Source of the DNA: Magnetococcales bacterium WMHbin3
GTDB taxonomy: Bacteria > Pseudomonadota > Magnetococcia > Magnetococcales > Magnetaquicoccaceae
Reading direction: 5' to 3'
DNA: 53,065 nt
Assembly (NCBI GenBank): GCA_002753185.1
Contig: PDZX01000025.1
Coordinates: 1 to 53,065 of the forward strand
A model generated the notes under the pieces. That model was not told the origin of the DNA, ran no database searches, and saw only the letters and a program-made list of their open reading frames with translations. How positions within the stretch are numbered: position 1 is the stretch's first letter; every line of letters starts with the position of its first letter. Both the position numbers and the translations under genes were made by a program. Shown here one piece after another: positions 17,590 through 25,971 of the stretch.

Positions 17590-18402
17590 TCATCGGGCGT
17601 GGGGGAAGGGGAGCAGCGAGTCCTGAATGCGGGCGTAAAGCTCCCTGGTCCAGGGGATGCGGGCCACGGGTTCGATTGCCTTGTTGCGGCGCAGGTCGTA
17701 GGGGGAGATGATGACCTGAATATTGTCCTCTCCGGCCAGCGCCGCCAGGACGAACAGTTCCTCGATGGCCCGGTCGCCCAGGGCGATGCAGCCGATGGAA
17801 TAGCTGTCCCCGTGAATGAAGATGTCGCCACCCAGGTCCCCGCGGCGGTCGGAGATGGCCATGGCGCGGTCGTATTCGTTGGGGTAGTCCAGCTTCATGG
17901 AGAGGTGGTAGGAGCTTTCCGGGTTGAGGAAGGTGACGCGATAGATCCCTTCCGGAATCTGGCGGTCCCCCTGTTTGCGTTTGGGGCCGAGTTTGCCGCT
18001 GAAGGCGGTGAAGGGATAGTTCTTGATCCAGCGCGACGCTTGACCCGGTTCTCCGGCCCACAGTTCCAGGCGGCGTTCCTTTTTGAAGGCGAGCAGGGCC
18101 AGACGGGGAGGGGGAAAAGGGATGCCGGCGGACTCGAAGGCCTCGGCCATGCGGGTGCGCACCGCGTGGTGGTAGATGCGCACGGTACGCACGACCTCGC
18201 TGGGCTGTCTGGCCAGTTCGTCTTCACGGAACTGGGGCCGGAGCGGGTAGGGGGGGTGTTCCAGGGTGACGGTCATCTCCGTGGTGGGATGGATGTCGAT
18301 GCGAGTCCGGCCCGTTGGAGGGGGCATGCAGCCTTGCAGCACGACTCCCATGCACAGGAGCGCTCCCAGCCAGGGTTGGAATGAGGTACGTTGCGCCGTC
18401 AT
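17590..18402 (-). CDS. L,D-transpeptidase (YkuD/YafK-like) lipoprotein
   Basis: A 270-residue protein with a lipoprotein signal peptide (hydrophobic LGALLCMGVV then lipobox LQGC). The YkuD catalytic region is clear: IFIHGDSYSIGCIALGD, with the His and nucleophile Cys in the HGxx-SxGCxxL pattern. The preceding IPEGIYRVTFLNPES and LDYPNEYDRA segments fit YafK-type enzymes. These enzymes form or cut cross-links in peptidoglycan or attach proteins to it. Start MTAQRTSF is chosen for GGAG 6 bases upstream and for the signal peptide; the longer open frame has a non-coding-like N-terminus. It lies after a periplasmic protein gene that is transcribed in the same direction. Confidence 0.88.
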   Translation of the reverse strand: MTAQRTSFQPWLGALLCMGVVLQGCMPPPTGRTRIDIHPTTEMTVTLEHPPYPLRPQFREDELARQPSEVVRTVRIYHHAVRTRMAEAFESAGIPFPPPRLALLAFKKERRLELWAGEPGQASRWIKNYPFTAFSGKLGPKRKQGDRQIPEGIYRVTFLNPESSYHLSMKLDYPNEYDRAMAISDRRGDLGGDIFIHGDSYSIGCIALGDRAIEELFVLAALAGEDNIQVIISPYDLRRNKAIEPVARIPWTRELYARIQDSLLPFPHAR

Positions 18403-18467
18403 ATTGCTCCATGCCTGTCGATGCCGATTGATCGCATGGTTTTGAAGCAATGATCGCGCCAATTGGA

Positions 18468-18956
18468 TTATTTGATGGGAATGGGCGTCCAGCCGGGGTG
18501 GTCGAAGTGACGACCGTACAGGTCCAGGGCATGCACCACCTTGGCCGCGCCGGAGGCCTGGAGTACCGAATCCTGCATGGCCACGGCGCCCTGAATCATC
18601 TCGCCGAGCACGATGTGCAACTGGGCGTCGGCCTCCGGGGGGAGCTTGCACTCCTTGATGAGTTTGTTGACGTGGCCATGGACCTTGTTTGCCAGGTCCG
18701 CATACTGCTTCGGCTTCTGGGTGCCGGAATGAATGCGGGGCAGGGCCTCCTGAATATCCCGCTGGATGAGTTCCATGCCTTTGCGCAACGGGAGATCGGT
18801 TGCCCAGGGTTTGCCCTGGTTCAAGGTCAGGCGGGCGGGGGATTTGCCCGCTTCGCCGTGCTGCTCGTGATCAACGGCGGCCCAGCCGGCTTGGGTGAAA
18901 GCGAAGAGCGGCGCGACAACAACCAGCAGGCGAAGCGAACGAAACAATGCGGACAT
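18468..18956 (-). CDS. Periplasmic helical protein of unknown function
   Basis: A 162-residue protein with a clear signal peptide (cleavage near GWA-AVDHE) and a strong ribosome site (GGAGGTCCGCC). The mature part begins with a His-rich DHEQHGE stretch and then is predicted to be all helical, like a small four-helix bundle (MELIQRDIQEALP, YADLANKVHGHVNKLIKE, ADAQLHIVLGEMIQGA, KVVHALDLYGRHF). One Cys is present in KECKLPP. There is no haem motif. I do not recognise a named family with certainty; similar small secreted proteins occur in other proteobacteria. It could bind a metal, but that is a guess. Confidence 0.75.
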   Translation of the reverse strand: MSALFRSLRLLVVVAPLFAFTQAGWAAVDHEQHGEAGKSPARLTLNQGKPWATDLPLRKGMELIQRDIQEALPRIHSGTQKPKQYADLANKVHGHVNKLIKECKLPPEADAQLHIVLGEMIQGAVAMQDSVLQASGAAKVVHALDLYGRHFDHPGWTPIPIK

Positions 18957-19052
18957 GGCGGACCTCCGGCCTTCCAGGTGAAAATGCTATTGGTCCAGGA
19001 TACATGTATTCTGGCCGTGATGCAAACCTTATGAACAGATTGTTACCACGGG

Positions 19053-19952
19053 TCAGAACGCGGCTTCCTGACGCGGTTTCCAGGCGCGGGCGAGTTCCTG
19101 GGCGCGGGCGAGTTCGGCCGGGTTCATGCGACCCGCCAATCCGTCCCGCTCCCGGATGGCGTTCTCGTCGCCTTGCGCCGCCGCCAGGTTGAGCCACATG
19201 TGGGCCGCGACGTTGTCCTGTCCCACCCCGTGGCCGTGGCGATACATCATGCCGAGGTTGTATTGGGCGGCGGCCAGTCCCAGTTCGGCGGCCTTGCGGA
19301 ACCAGGTTTCCGCCTCCTTGTAGTCCTGGAGCACCCCGCGTCCCCGTTCGTGGAGCAGGCCCAGGTTGTTCATGGCCACGGCGTTGCCGCCCTGGGCGGC
19401 GTCATGGTACCAGCGCAGGGCCTCCTCGAAGGATTGGGGGACACCGAGGCCCTGTTCGTGCATCAGCCCCAGATTGCTCTTCGCCTCGCCGTCGCCGGTT
19501 TCGGCGGCCTTGCGCAGCCAGCGGAGTGCCTCCTGGTAGTCTTGCGGCACGCCCTGCCCCTTTTTGTGGATCATCGCCAGATGGAAGTAGGACTTGACAT
19601 AACCCTGTTCGGCGGCCTGACGCAGCCAGCGGGCGGCCTCCCTGGCGTCCCGTGCTCCCCCCTGACCCTGCTCGTACATCAGGCCGAGGTTGTGTTGGGC
19701 CACCGTGTTGCCCTGATCTGCCGCCTTCTGGAACCATTTGCGCGCCGCCTCCAGGTCGCGGTTGGCCCCCTTGCCGTTGTAGTAGAGCAGGGCGAGGTTG
19801 TTCTGCGCGGCGGCATCCCCCTGTTCCGCGTCCATGCGGACTTGACGGTAGATCTGGTCGAAGTGGTCGGTGGACGCGGCCTGTCCGCCGGAGGCGGCGA
19901 GCAGCAGCATGGCGAGGGACAGGCTGGGGAGAAGCAGGTGACGCGGGTTCAT
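19053..19952 (-). CDS. Secreted Sel1-repeat protein
   Basis: A 299-residue protein with a signal peptide (LLLPSLSLAMLLLAASGGQA) and about six to seven 36-residue Sel1 repeats, each of the form AQxNLGxMYxxGxGVxQDxxEAxxWxxKAAxxG. The start MNPRHLLL has AGGAG 7 bases upstream. Sel1 repeats form a solenoid for protein binding. Periplasmic versions often act as scaffolds in envelope biogenesis or signalling. Nothing in the neighbourhood fixes the partner, though an L,D-transpeptidase is encoded downstream in the same direction. Confidence 0.87.
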   Translation of the reverse strand: MNPRHLLLPSLSLAMLLLAASGGQAASTDHFDQIYRQVRMDAEQGDAAAQNNLALLYYNGKGANRDLEAARKWFQKAADQGNTVAQHNLGLMYEQGQGGARDAREAARWLRQAAEQGYVKSYFHLAMIHKKGQGVPQDYQEALRWLRKAAETGDGEAKSNLGLMHEQGLGVPQSFEEALRWYHDAAQGGNAVAMNNLGLLHERGRGVLQDYKEAETWFRKAAELGLAAAQYNLGMMYRHGHGVGQDNVAAHMWLNLAAAQGDENAIRERDGLAGRMNPAELARAQELARAWKPRQEAAF

Positions 19953-20034
19953 CGCGGTTCTCCTGGCTGGTGATCGGGAATGGTTATGTGATGTATTCAC
20001 CATTCTCGCGCGTCAAGACGGGAATGGCAAGTGA

Positions 20035-20394
20035 TTACCCATTCGTATGCTCATGTGACGTTGCGTCCGCGAAGACCTCTTCCAGCGATTGGGCGTCCAG
20101 GAGTCGCAGGCTCCACTCCTCCAGGGAGTGGGGGGTGGCTGCGGCGACCCTGTCACCGGCCCAGGCGGGGAGGAGTCCGAAACGGCGCTGCAACAAGCGC
20201 AGCAGGAGTTTTGCTTCTCCCAGATGCTCGGCTGCCTGGATCTTGCCCGTCAGGAGATGCTCCAGCTTTGGCACGGCGACAATCTCCTCCTCGGACATCA
20301 AATCCAGCGTCGCTTCCCACATCGTGCGTCCGACCAGCATGACCGAATCGGGTGTGATGCCCGCCTTGTCCAGATGTTGCAATGATTGACGCAT
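20035..20394 (-). CDS. DUF4351-containing protein, possible Rpn/YhgA-nuclease remnant
   Basis: A 119-residue protein starting at MRQSLQHLDK, behind a very good ribosome site (AGGAGGACGATC). The last 55 residues match the DUF4351 pattern: LLRLLQRRFG...W-DRVAAATPHSLEEWSLRLLDAQSLEEVFA. This domain usually forms the C-terminus of PD-(D/E)XK proteins of the Rpn/YhgA recombination-nuclease family. Here no nuclease domain precedes it, so this may be a domain remnant or a stand-alone form. The open frame extends upstream to 20520, but that part does not look coding. Confidence 0.65.
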   Translation of the reverse strand: MRQSLQHLDKAGITPDSVMLVGRTMWEATLDLMSEEEIVAVPKLEHLLTGKIQAAEHLGEAKLLLRLLQRRFGLLPAWAGDRVAAATPHSLEEWSLRLLDAQSLEEVFADATSHEHTNG

Positions 20395-20539
20395 GATCGT
20401 CCTCCTGAGGCCAGTCATGATGTTGTTGAATGGTTTGGAATGGCGGATCAGTCCGGCCCGATCGACTGCTGCGAATGTCTTGCGCGCATGTTCCGTCAAT
20501 TCCGCCCGTCCGGCAAGCAAAATGTGTGTTCGACGCGCT

Positions 20540-21973
20540 TCATCGCGGAATGGCGACCGTCACCTCCAATCCCCCTTCGGGCCGGTTGCGCAGGGTCAGC
20601 TCGCCCCGATGGGCGCGGACGATGTTGTGGGCAATCGACAACCCCAGACCGGAGCCGCCGGTGAGACGGTTGCGGGAATCCTCCAGACGGACGAACGGCT
20701 CCAGCATGCGGTTCATCTCCGCCTCCGGGATGCCGGGGCCGTCGTCGGCGATGGTCACCAGCAGTTGGTCGTTTTGCAGAGTGGCATGCACCCGTGCGCG
20801 TTTTCCGTACTTGACGGCGTTGTCGATCAGGTTGACCAGACAACGCTTGAAGCCCTTGCGCATCAACGGAAACGGCTCCGTCACCCCGCAGGTCGCCTCC
20901 ACCTCCTGGCCCAGCTCCTGACAGCTCTCCCGCAGCTCCTCCAACAGGGAGGGGATATCCGTGAGGCGTCTCTCCTCCATTCCCTCCATGCCCTGGATAA
21001 ACTCCAGCGCGGCGTTGGTCATGCCTTCCATCTCCGTCAGATTGGCCAGCAGGGCGTCGCGATCCTTGCCCTCGGTCATCATTTCCACCCGCAGGCGCAT
21101 CCGGGTCAGCGGGGTGCGCAGGTCGTGGGAGATGGCGGCCAGAATGCGCGACCGCTCCTGGAGGTGGTGGACCAGGCGCGCCTGCATGGCGTTGAACGCC
21201 CGCACCACCTCCCGCACCTCGATGGTGCCGGACTCCTCCAGCGGCGGGCGCCGGACATCCTGGCCCAGGGCGCGGGCCGCCTCGGCCAGCCGGGCCAGGG
21301 GCCGGGTCACCAGGCGCGAGGCCAGGGCGGCCAGCGCGACAACCACTACGAAGAGGATGATCAGCGACCAGAGCAGATGCCACGGCCAGGCGAACGCCTC
21401 GCTCGGCAGATGATTGTGGAACTCCGCCCAGCTCCCGTCCGCCAGACGAACCCGCGCCACGAAAGAGATGCCCGTCCGGGAGCGCGCGCCCATCCCCCAG
21501 CCGTGACGCCAATGATGCGGGGGACCGGCCCGCCCGGCGTGCGGGAAGGGGGGCGTCCGCCAACGCTCGTCCGGCGGGAAGGCCTCGTCCCGGAGGTCCG
21601 TCACCGCCACCTGAAGCGGTCGGCCATCGCCGAGAAACCGTTCCAACACCCCCTGGACGAACATGGCCCGTTCGTCCATGGCCGGCATCTCTTCCGGTTG
21701 CGGGGCGCGCGCCAGCAGATGGACGTATTGCCAGGGGGAGTCCAGGATGGCGATGATCTTTTCCCGCTCGGCGCGTGGCAGCGGGTCGAGAACCCGCACG
21801 ATGGCCGCCAGCCGGTAGGCGGTCTGGAGTCCGCCCACGTTGGAGAGGGCGCTGGTACGGTCGCGCAGATGGATCGCCGCGCTGGCCAGCAGCGCCAGCG
21901 TCACGCCCCCGAAGAGGATCCAGGCCAGTTGCCCCCTCAGGGAGCGGGGCCAGGGGGGGCGCTGGCGCATCAT
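20540..21973 (-). CDS. EnvZ/CpxA-like sensor histidine kinase
   Basis: A 477-residue kinase: TM1 (about 14-34), a periplasmic loop of roughly 150 residues containing a His-rich PPHHWRHGWG stretch, TM2 (about 195-215), HAMP, H-box AAISHDLRTPLTRM, N-box CLVNLIDNAVKYG and G2 box GGSGLGLSIA. The H-box is of the EnvZ/CpxA/OmpB type. The gene overlaps the upstream regulator by ATGA, with GGAGGAACG before the start, so the two are coupled. The His-rich loop would suit metal sensing, but this is inference. Confidence 0.92.
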   Translation of the reverse strand: MMRQRPPWPRSLRGQLAWILFGGVTLALLASAAIHLRDRTSALSNVGGLQTAYRLAAIVRVLDPLPRAEREKIIAILDSPWQYVHLLARAPQPEEMPAMDERAMFVQGVLERFLGDGRPLQVAVTDLRDEAFPPDERWRTPPFPHAGRAGPPHHWRHGWGMGARSRTGISFVARVRLADGSWAEFHNHLPSEAFAWPWHLLWSLIILFVVVVALAALASRLVTRPLARLAEAARALGQDVRRPPLEESGTIEVREVVRAFNAMQARLVHHLQERSRILAAISHDLRTPLTRMRLRVEMMTEGKDRDALLANLTEMEGMTNAALEFIQGMEGMEERRLTDIPSLLEELRESCQELGQEVEATCGVTEPFPLMRKGFKRCLVNLIDNAVKYGKRARVHATLQNDQLLVTIADDGPGIPEAEMNRMLEPFVRLEDSRNRLTGGSGLGLSIAHNIVRAHRGELTLRNRPEGGLEVTVAIPR

Positions 21974-22701
21974 CGTTCCTCCACCGTCCCGGTCAGCATG
22001 TAGCCCTTGCCCCAGACCGTGCGGAGGATCCGTGGCTCCCTGGGGTCCTCGCCGAGCCGCCGTCTGACCCGTCCCACCTGCACGTCGATGCTGCGTTCGA
22101 AGATGGAGGATTCCCGGTTGCGGTAGGCCTCCATGATGCGGTCGCGGTTCAGGACCTCGTTGGGGTGGCGCAGGAAGGCCAGCAGCATGATGAACTCCCC
22201 GCTGGTCAGGGTCACGTCCACCCCGTCCGGCGAGGTCAGTTGTTGTGCCTTGACATCCAGGGTCCAGCCGGAAAAGCGGTACTCCCGGACCTCGCGGGGC
22301 CGGCTGGAGCGCGGCATGGCGCGGGCGCGGCGCAGGACGCTGTGGATGCGCGCCAGCAGTTCCCGCGGGCTGAAGGGTTTGCCCAGATAGTCGTCGGCCC
22401 CCATCTCCAGGCCGACGATGCGGTCGGTCTCGTCGTGCCGAGCGGTGAGCATGATCACCGGAATGTCGGCGGTCTTGGGTTCCAGGCTCAGCCGTTTGCA
22501 CAGCGTCAGGCCGTTCTCGCCGGGCAGCATCAGGTCCAGGATAATGATGTCGATGGTGTCGTCGCCTTGCAGGGCGGTCCACATGGCCGGTCCGTCGGCC
22601 ACTGCCAGCACCTGGCAGCCGTTGCCCTCCAGGTACTCCCGCAGGAGTTCCCTGGTCTCCGTGTCGTCTTCCACCACCATGATCCGATCCGTTTCCGGCA
22701 T
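21970..22701 (-). CDS. OmpR/CpxR-like response regulator
   Basis: A 243-residue OmpR-family regulator: receiver with acidic pair EDD, phospho-acceptor Asp56 (IIILDLMLPGENG) and Lys in YLGKPF, then a winged-helix domain ending ILRTVWGKGYMLTG. Start MPETDRIM is chosen because GGAG precedes it by six bases; an in-frame ATG four codons earlier has no ribosome site. It is coupled to the following kinase gene and divergent from a CpxP/Spy-like gene, an arrangement like cpxRA-cpxP. Direct repeats in the divergent spacer are candidates for its own binding site. Confidence 0.93.
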   Translation of the reverse strand: MPETDRIMVVEDDTETRELLREYLEGNGCQVLAVADGPAMWTALQGDDTIDIIILDLMLPGENGLTLCKRLSLEPKTADIPVIMLTARHDETDRIVGLEMGADDYLGKPFSPRELLARIHSVLRRARAMPRSSRPREVREYRFSGWTLDVKAQQLTSPDGVDVTLTSGEFIMLLAFLRHPNEVLNRDRIMEAYRNRESSIFERSIDVQVGRVRRRLGEDPREPRILRTVWGKGYMLTGTVEER

Positions 22702-22798
22702 GTTTTTCTCCATTTTTAATGGATTGATAATAGGTGAAAAATGCAGGAGGGGACAAAAACAGCTTACCAAGCCGGATTCCCGCCGGTCAAGTCCGTGT

Positions 22799-22817
22799 TT
22801 GTGACGCGATTGTGACG
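22799..22817. promoter_or_regulatory. Tandem TTGTGACG repeats, candidate OmpR-family operator
   Basis: TTGTGACG occurs at 22799-22806 and again at 22810-22817, so the repeats start 11 bases apart, one helical turn, as in many OmpR-family operators. A related TGTGACAG lies at 22861. All are in the 317-base divergent spacer (22702-23018) between the regulator and the CpxP-like gene. Binding by the adjacent regulator is inference. The rest of that spacer holds a candidate rightward promoter and no gene. Confidence 0.45.
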
Positions 22818-22948
22818 GGACGGGCCGATTTCATGCGCATTCGCGACGCGTGTACGCCAATGTGACAGAGAAAATACGGATGTCTGGAATTGTAGATGGA
22901 ATATTACTGAAAATGGGCTGTTGTGGCAAACTTTTTACAATAAAATGC

Positions 22949-22977
22949 TTTACAATGTGTCTTTGAATCAATAAATT
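22949..22977 (+). promoter_or_regulatory. Candidate promoter for the CpxP/Spy-like gene
   Basis: TTTACA (22949-22954) and TAAATT (22972-22977) with a 17-base spacer lie 42 bases upstream of the start at 23019, in an AT-rich stretch. The fit to sigma-70 is moderate. Confidence 0.4.
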
Positions 22978-23018
22978 GAGAGTCAAGTAAAACTTATGCG
23001 CAACCAATGGAGGAACAC

Positions 23019-23534
23019 ATGAACGGATCATTGCAGAAAAGCATGCCGCGTCTGATCGCGGCGCTGGCCTTGGGAGTGGGCCTGTACTGGGCAGGGGAGG
23101 GGTTCGCCCGTGGCATGGGGATGGGACCTGGCATGGGTGGAGGGTACATGCCGGGCGCTCCCATGGGGTGCGCGCCGTATGCCCCGGACCTCAAGACCCG
23201 CCTGGGCATCACTCCGGAACAGGAAAAGGCCTGGCAAGCCTACGAACAGGCGGTCCAGTCTCTGAACAACCTCCGTGCCGAAAAGCACGCGGCTATGTGG
23301 GGAAACACGGCGCCAACGCCAACGGATCGCGAGACGACGCACCTGGCGTTCATGGAGCGCATGCTCGCCGGAAAAAAGGCGGTCCTGGATGCTTATCAAA
23401 CCCTGCGCGGCCAATTGACCGATTCGCAGAAGGCCGCAGCCGGTCAGGGGGCGGCCTGGTCTTGTCCGGGGCCGGGTTTCATGGAGCGCAACGGCTGGCA
23501 TCACCCGCGCCATTGGGGTCATTGTCGCAACTGA
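23019..23534 (+). CDS. CpxP/Spy-like periplasmic LTxxQ protein
   Basis: A 171-residue secreted protein with a signal peptide (hydrophobic LIAALALGVGLYWAG) followed by a Gly/Met-rich segment (MGMGPGMGGGYMPG). Two LTxxQ-type motifs are present: LGITPEQEKAW and LTDSQKAA, the hallmark of the CpxP/Spy/CnrX-like fold. The C-terminus is His-rich (WHHPRHWGHCRN). In known systems such proteins act as periplasmic chaperones or inhibit the sensor kinase, and some bind metal. Start ATG 23019 has GGAGG 6 bases upstream. Its divergent pairing with an OmpR-type regulator and kinase supports a stress-response role. A strong hairpin follows the stop. Confidence 0.85.
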   Translation: MNGSLQKSMPRLIAALALGVGLYWAGEGFARGMGMGPGMGGGYMPGAPMGCAPYAPDLKTRLGITPEQEKAWQAYEQAVQSLNNLRAEKHAAMWGNTAPTPTDRETTHLAFMERMLAGKKAVLDAYQTLRGQLTDSQKAAAGQGAAWSCPGPGFMERNGWHHPRHWGHCRN

Positions 23535-23559
23535 TGCCCTTTCGATTGCGGATGAGAAG

Positions 23560-23589
23560 CGAATCCGGTTGGCGAGCCAGCCGGATTCG
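23560..23589 (+). terminator. Hairpin terminator after the CpxP-like gene
   Basis: A near-perfect 14-bp inverted repeat (CGAATCCGGTTGGC at the left arm, its complement at the right with one G-T pair) has a very small loop. It is followed by a weak T-rich stretch, TGTTATTG. It lies 26 bases after the stop and before the next gene. Confidence 0.5.
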
Positions 23590-23662
23590 TGTTATTGTGG
23601 GTGCTTCCGGGTCCATGATCGAGGGGTGGACCTTTTCACACTTTTTGCCAGGGGTTCATGGA

Positions 23663-24268
23663 ATGAAAAAAATCGGATTGTCCGGGGTGCTTTTTTTGTG
23701 CATTGCGATGCAAACTTCCTTTGCGATGGCCGAGGAGAAACAGGAACATGGGGATCACAAGCCGCAGCCCGCCGCCGCCGGAGCGCCCGCCGCCTCCCAT
23801 CAGGACCAGATGGAGGGCAAGATGGCCAAGATGTCGGTGCGCATGGAGAAAATGAAGGAGGAGATGAGCGAGGCCCGCAAGCGTCTGGATGCCATGCGTG
23901 CCATGCGGGAAAAGATTCGGGGGATGGCTCCGGGAGAAGAGCGCGCCAAACAGATGGCCGAGCATGGCGCCGAGTTGGGCAAGGTGGCGCAGGGGGTGCG
24001 CGGGCGCATGGAAAAGATGCTGGACATGATGGATCAACACCATAAACCGGCCATGGAGAAGAGCGCCAAGGAGCATGAGCATGACGCCGGCCAGAAGAGC
24101 GCCAAGGAGCATGATGCTGGCAAGGGCATGATGGGCAAGGGCATGATGAATGCCGATATGATGGGGGACATGGCCGGCCATCACGACATGATGCGCGCGC
24201 ATCTGCAAATGCTGATCGATCTGCTGGCCGAGATGGATGGTCATGCCCAGGCCATGACGGGCAAATGA
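23663..24268 (+). CDS. Met/His-rich secreted helical protein
   Basis: A 201-residue protein with a signal peptide (cleavage near SFAMA-EEKQ). The mature part opens with HGDHKPQPAAAGAP, then a long charged amphipathic helix region rich in Met (QMEGKMAKMSVRMEKMKEEM). The tail has two similar KSAKEH(EH)DAG units and then GKGMMGKGMMNADMMGDM, HHDMM and HLQM clusters. Met/His clusters like these are common in periplasmic copper or silver binding proteins. No named family is recognised. It sits between a CpxP-like gene and a DUF411 gene, which supports a metal role. ATG 23663 is preferred for the signal peptide; the longer open frame upstream does not look coding. Confidence 0.75.
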   Translation: MKKIGLSGVLFLCIAMQTSFAMAEEKQEHGDHKPQPAAAGAPAASHQDQMEGKMAKMSVRMEKMKEEMSEARKRLDAMRAMREKIRGMAPGEERAKQMAEHGAELGKVAQGVRGRMEKMLDMMDQHHKPAMEKSAKEHEHDAGQKSAKEHDAGKGMMGKGMMNADMMGDMAGHHDMMRAHLQMLIDLLAEMDGHAQAMTGK

Positions 24269-24287
24269 GCGCGTGGGGGAGGGATCG

Positions 24288-24749
24288 ATGCGTGTACGGT
24301 TGAAGCGCTGGTCGTTGGCGGGTCTGGCGGGTCTGGCGGTGATCGGGGGATTGGCGCTCCGTCCCGCCGAGGGCGAGGAACTGGCGGTGGTCTGGAAATC
24401 CCGGACCTGCGGTTGTTGCAAGTTGTGGGTGCAACATCTGGAGGCGCACGGTTTCCGTGTGGAGGCGCGCGACGTGGAGGATCTGTCGGCCAAAAAGCGG
24501 CAACTCGGCGTGCCCCCCGCCATGGAATCCTGTCATACCGCCGAGATCGGGGGTTATCTGGTCGAGGGGCATGTCCCGGCGGAGGATGTGCGGCGTCTGT
24601 TGGCGGAAAAACCCGCCGTGCGGGGCATCGCCGCGCCGGGGATGCCGGTGGGGTCGCCGGGCATGGAAGTGCCGGGACAAAAGCCCGACCCCTACGAGGT
24701 GATCGCATTCACCCCGGACGGCAAGACCCGCGTGTTCACCCGTCACTGA
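24288..24749 (+). CDS. DUF411 putative copper-binding protein
   Basis: A 153-residue protein with an N-terminal signal peptide and the DUF411 pattern: WKSRTCGCCKLWVQHLEAHGF, then PPAMESCHTAEIGGYLVEGHVPAEDVRRLL, and GMPVGSPGMEV near the end. The Cys residues of CGCC and SCHT and the Met/Gly segment are likely metal ligands. DUF411 genes are often found in copper-resistance clusters. GGGAGGG precedes the start, and the gene begins 19 bases after the Met/His-rich gene, so they are probably co-transcribed. The last 7 bases overlap the 3' end of an opposing small frame. Confidence 0.85.
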   Translation: MRVRLKRWSLAGLAGLAVIGGLALRPAEGEELAVVWKSRTCGCCKLWVQHLEAHGFRVEARDVEDLSAKKRQLGVPPAMESCHTAEIGGYLVEGHVPAEDVRRLLAEKPAVRGIAAPGMPVGSPGMEVPGQKPDPYEVIAFTPDGKTRVFTRH

Positions 24750-24985
24750 TCGCTGGCGGCGGATCGCGGGCGCCGGGAGAGGTTTTTGCCCAGCCTTGCG
24801 GTCAACGCCGCCAGTCGTTTCGCATCCACCTCCGCGAGGAGTCGGTAGAATTCCCGCACCCCCCGTTGGTTCATGGCAGGGGCGGGGTGCAACCAGGGAA
24901 TGCGTGCTGGAGGAACGGCGTGCGCGGCAGCGACCGGTTCCACGGGGCGCGAGCAACTGGCGGGAGGGGCGAGGGGGGTGTCCAT
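24743..24985 (-). CDS. Small hypothetical protein
   Basis: A possible protein of about 80 residues from the internal ATG 24985 (MDTPLAPPASCS). The frame stays open upstream to 25090, inside the end of the next gene. The C-terminal half (RGVREFYRLLAEVDAKRLAA) reads like an amphipathic helix. No ribosome site is convincing and no family is recognised. It lies downstream of, and in the same direction as, the coiled-coil membrane protein, so it may be a small operon partner or not a gene. Confidence 0.3.
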   Translation of the reverse strand: MDTPLAPPASCSRPVEPVAAAHAVPPARIPWLHPAPAMNQRGVREFYRLLAEVDAKRLAALTARLGKNLSRRPRSAASDQ

Positions 24986-25041
24986 GCCAAAAGGCAATGC
25001 ACCTTTCGGACCAACCGTCCCGTGCGTCTTGGCTTGCGGGT

Positions 25042-25851
25042 TTACGGGTTGTTCACCCAGGAGGGTTTGCGGATCTCGCGGGCGTACCACTCCAGGGCTT
25101 CCGCCTGGTTGAACGGCTTGTTGTGCCGTTTGATGTAGTCGGTATAGCTGCCTGGTTCCGGATTGCCGTCGAACACCTCGTAATTCATGCCCAGGCCATT
25201 AATGAAATCAAGCAATTTTTGCAGATCCGGCAGCCAGTTGCTCCAGTAGAGGGCCTTGAACTCCTTTTCCACCTTGGGGTGGTCGGGGCGATAGTTCTTT
25301 TCCTTGATCGCGGCGAGGATCTTTTGTCGGGTTTCGCCGGTGCTGGATTGATATTGCTGATTGCCGTAATAGATGCCGGCGATCAGCCCTATGAGCAGGA
25401 TCAGGATGCTCAAGACCTTGAGCGTGTCCTTGAGGTTTTCGGTGTCTTCCCGGGACCAACCTTCTGCCCGTCCCAGGCCCGATGTGCGCAAGGTTCTGTT
25501 TTGTTGTTTCATGCCCTTTTCGAACAGGATCCGCAGGGGGTGGTCCTTCGGCAGTTTGCGGATGCGCTCCGGGAGTCCGCCACGGCGCTCTTCTTTGGCG
25601 AACTTCAGGCTCATGACATCGATCTTTTCGACTTTTTTCGGTTTGCCTTTCTGGAGTTCCTGCTCACGCTTCAGGCGCTGCTGCTCCAGTTTGGATTGCA
25701 TGACGAGTTGCTCTTCTTGAAGCAACTGGCTGTGCAACTGGGTGATCTGATCCGCTTCCAGCGTCAGGTCCTGCGGCGCCTCCTTTCCCCCGGATCGCCC
25801 CTTGGGGTTCTGCGCGCCGGACTGTGCTTGTTTGCCTGGAAGTTCCGCCAT
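25042..25851 (-). CDS. Single-pass membrane protein with a coiled coil
   Basis: A 269-residue protein without a recognised family. Residues 1-115 are polar, with a Gln/Lys-rich coiled coil (LHSQLLQEEQLVMQSKLEQQ, LKREQELQKGK). One strong transmembrane segment lies about residues 142-160 (LKVLSILILLIGLIAGIYYG). A compact C-terminal domain of about 100 residues follows (KALYWSNWLPDLQKLL, then a predicted helical end WYAREIRKP). The positive charge before the TM suggests the long N-terminus is cytosolic and the C-terminal domain outside. ATG 25851 is chosen over a TTG five codons earlier. Confidence 0.7.
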   Translation of the reverse strand: MAELPGKQAQSGAQNPKGRSGGKEAPQDLTLEADQITQLHSQLLQEEQLVMQSKLEQQRLKREQELQKGKPKKVEKIDVMSLKFAKEERRGGLPERIRKLPKDHPLRILFEKGMKQQNRTLRTSGLGRAEGWSREDTENLKDTLKVLSILILLIGLIAGIYYGNQQYQSSTGETRQKILAAIKEKNYRPDHPKVEKEFKALYWSNWLPDLQKLLDFINGLGMNYEVFDGNPEPGSYTDYIKRHNKPFNQAEALEWYAREIRKPSWVNNP

Positions 25852-25971
25852 GGTTCGATCCCGCAATCACCGAAAAGTCCGCCATTTTTATTTTGTCATC
25901 ATCTTACCACGAATGGCGCACTCATTTGAACCGGAAATACGATCCATGCCAAAGAAAGTGCGAATTCGTGT

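Noticed and set aside
20395..20520. Upstream extension of the DUF4351 frame
   Set aside because: The reading is not protein-like, and a strong ribosome site sits at the later ATG 20394.
24743..25090. The full 115-residue frame as a gene
   Set aside because: Its first 16 residues overlap the preceding gene and there is no ribosome site; only the shorter internal form is listed, with low confidence.
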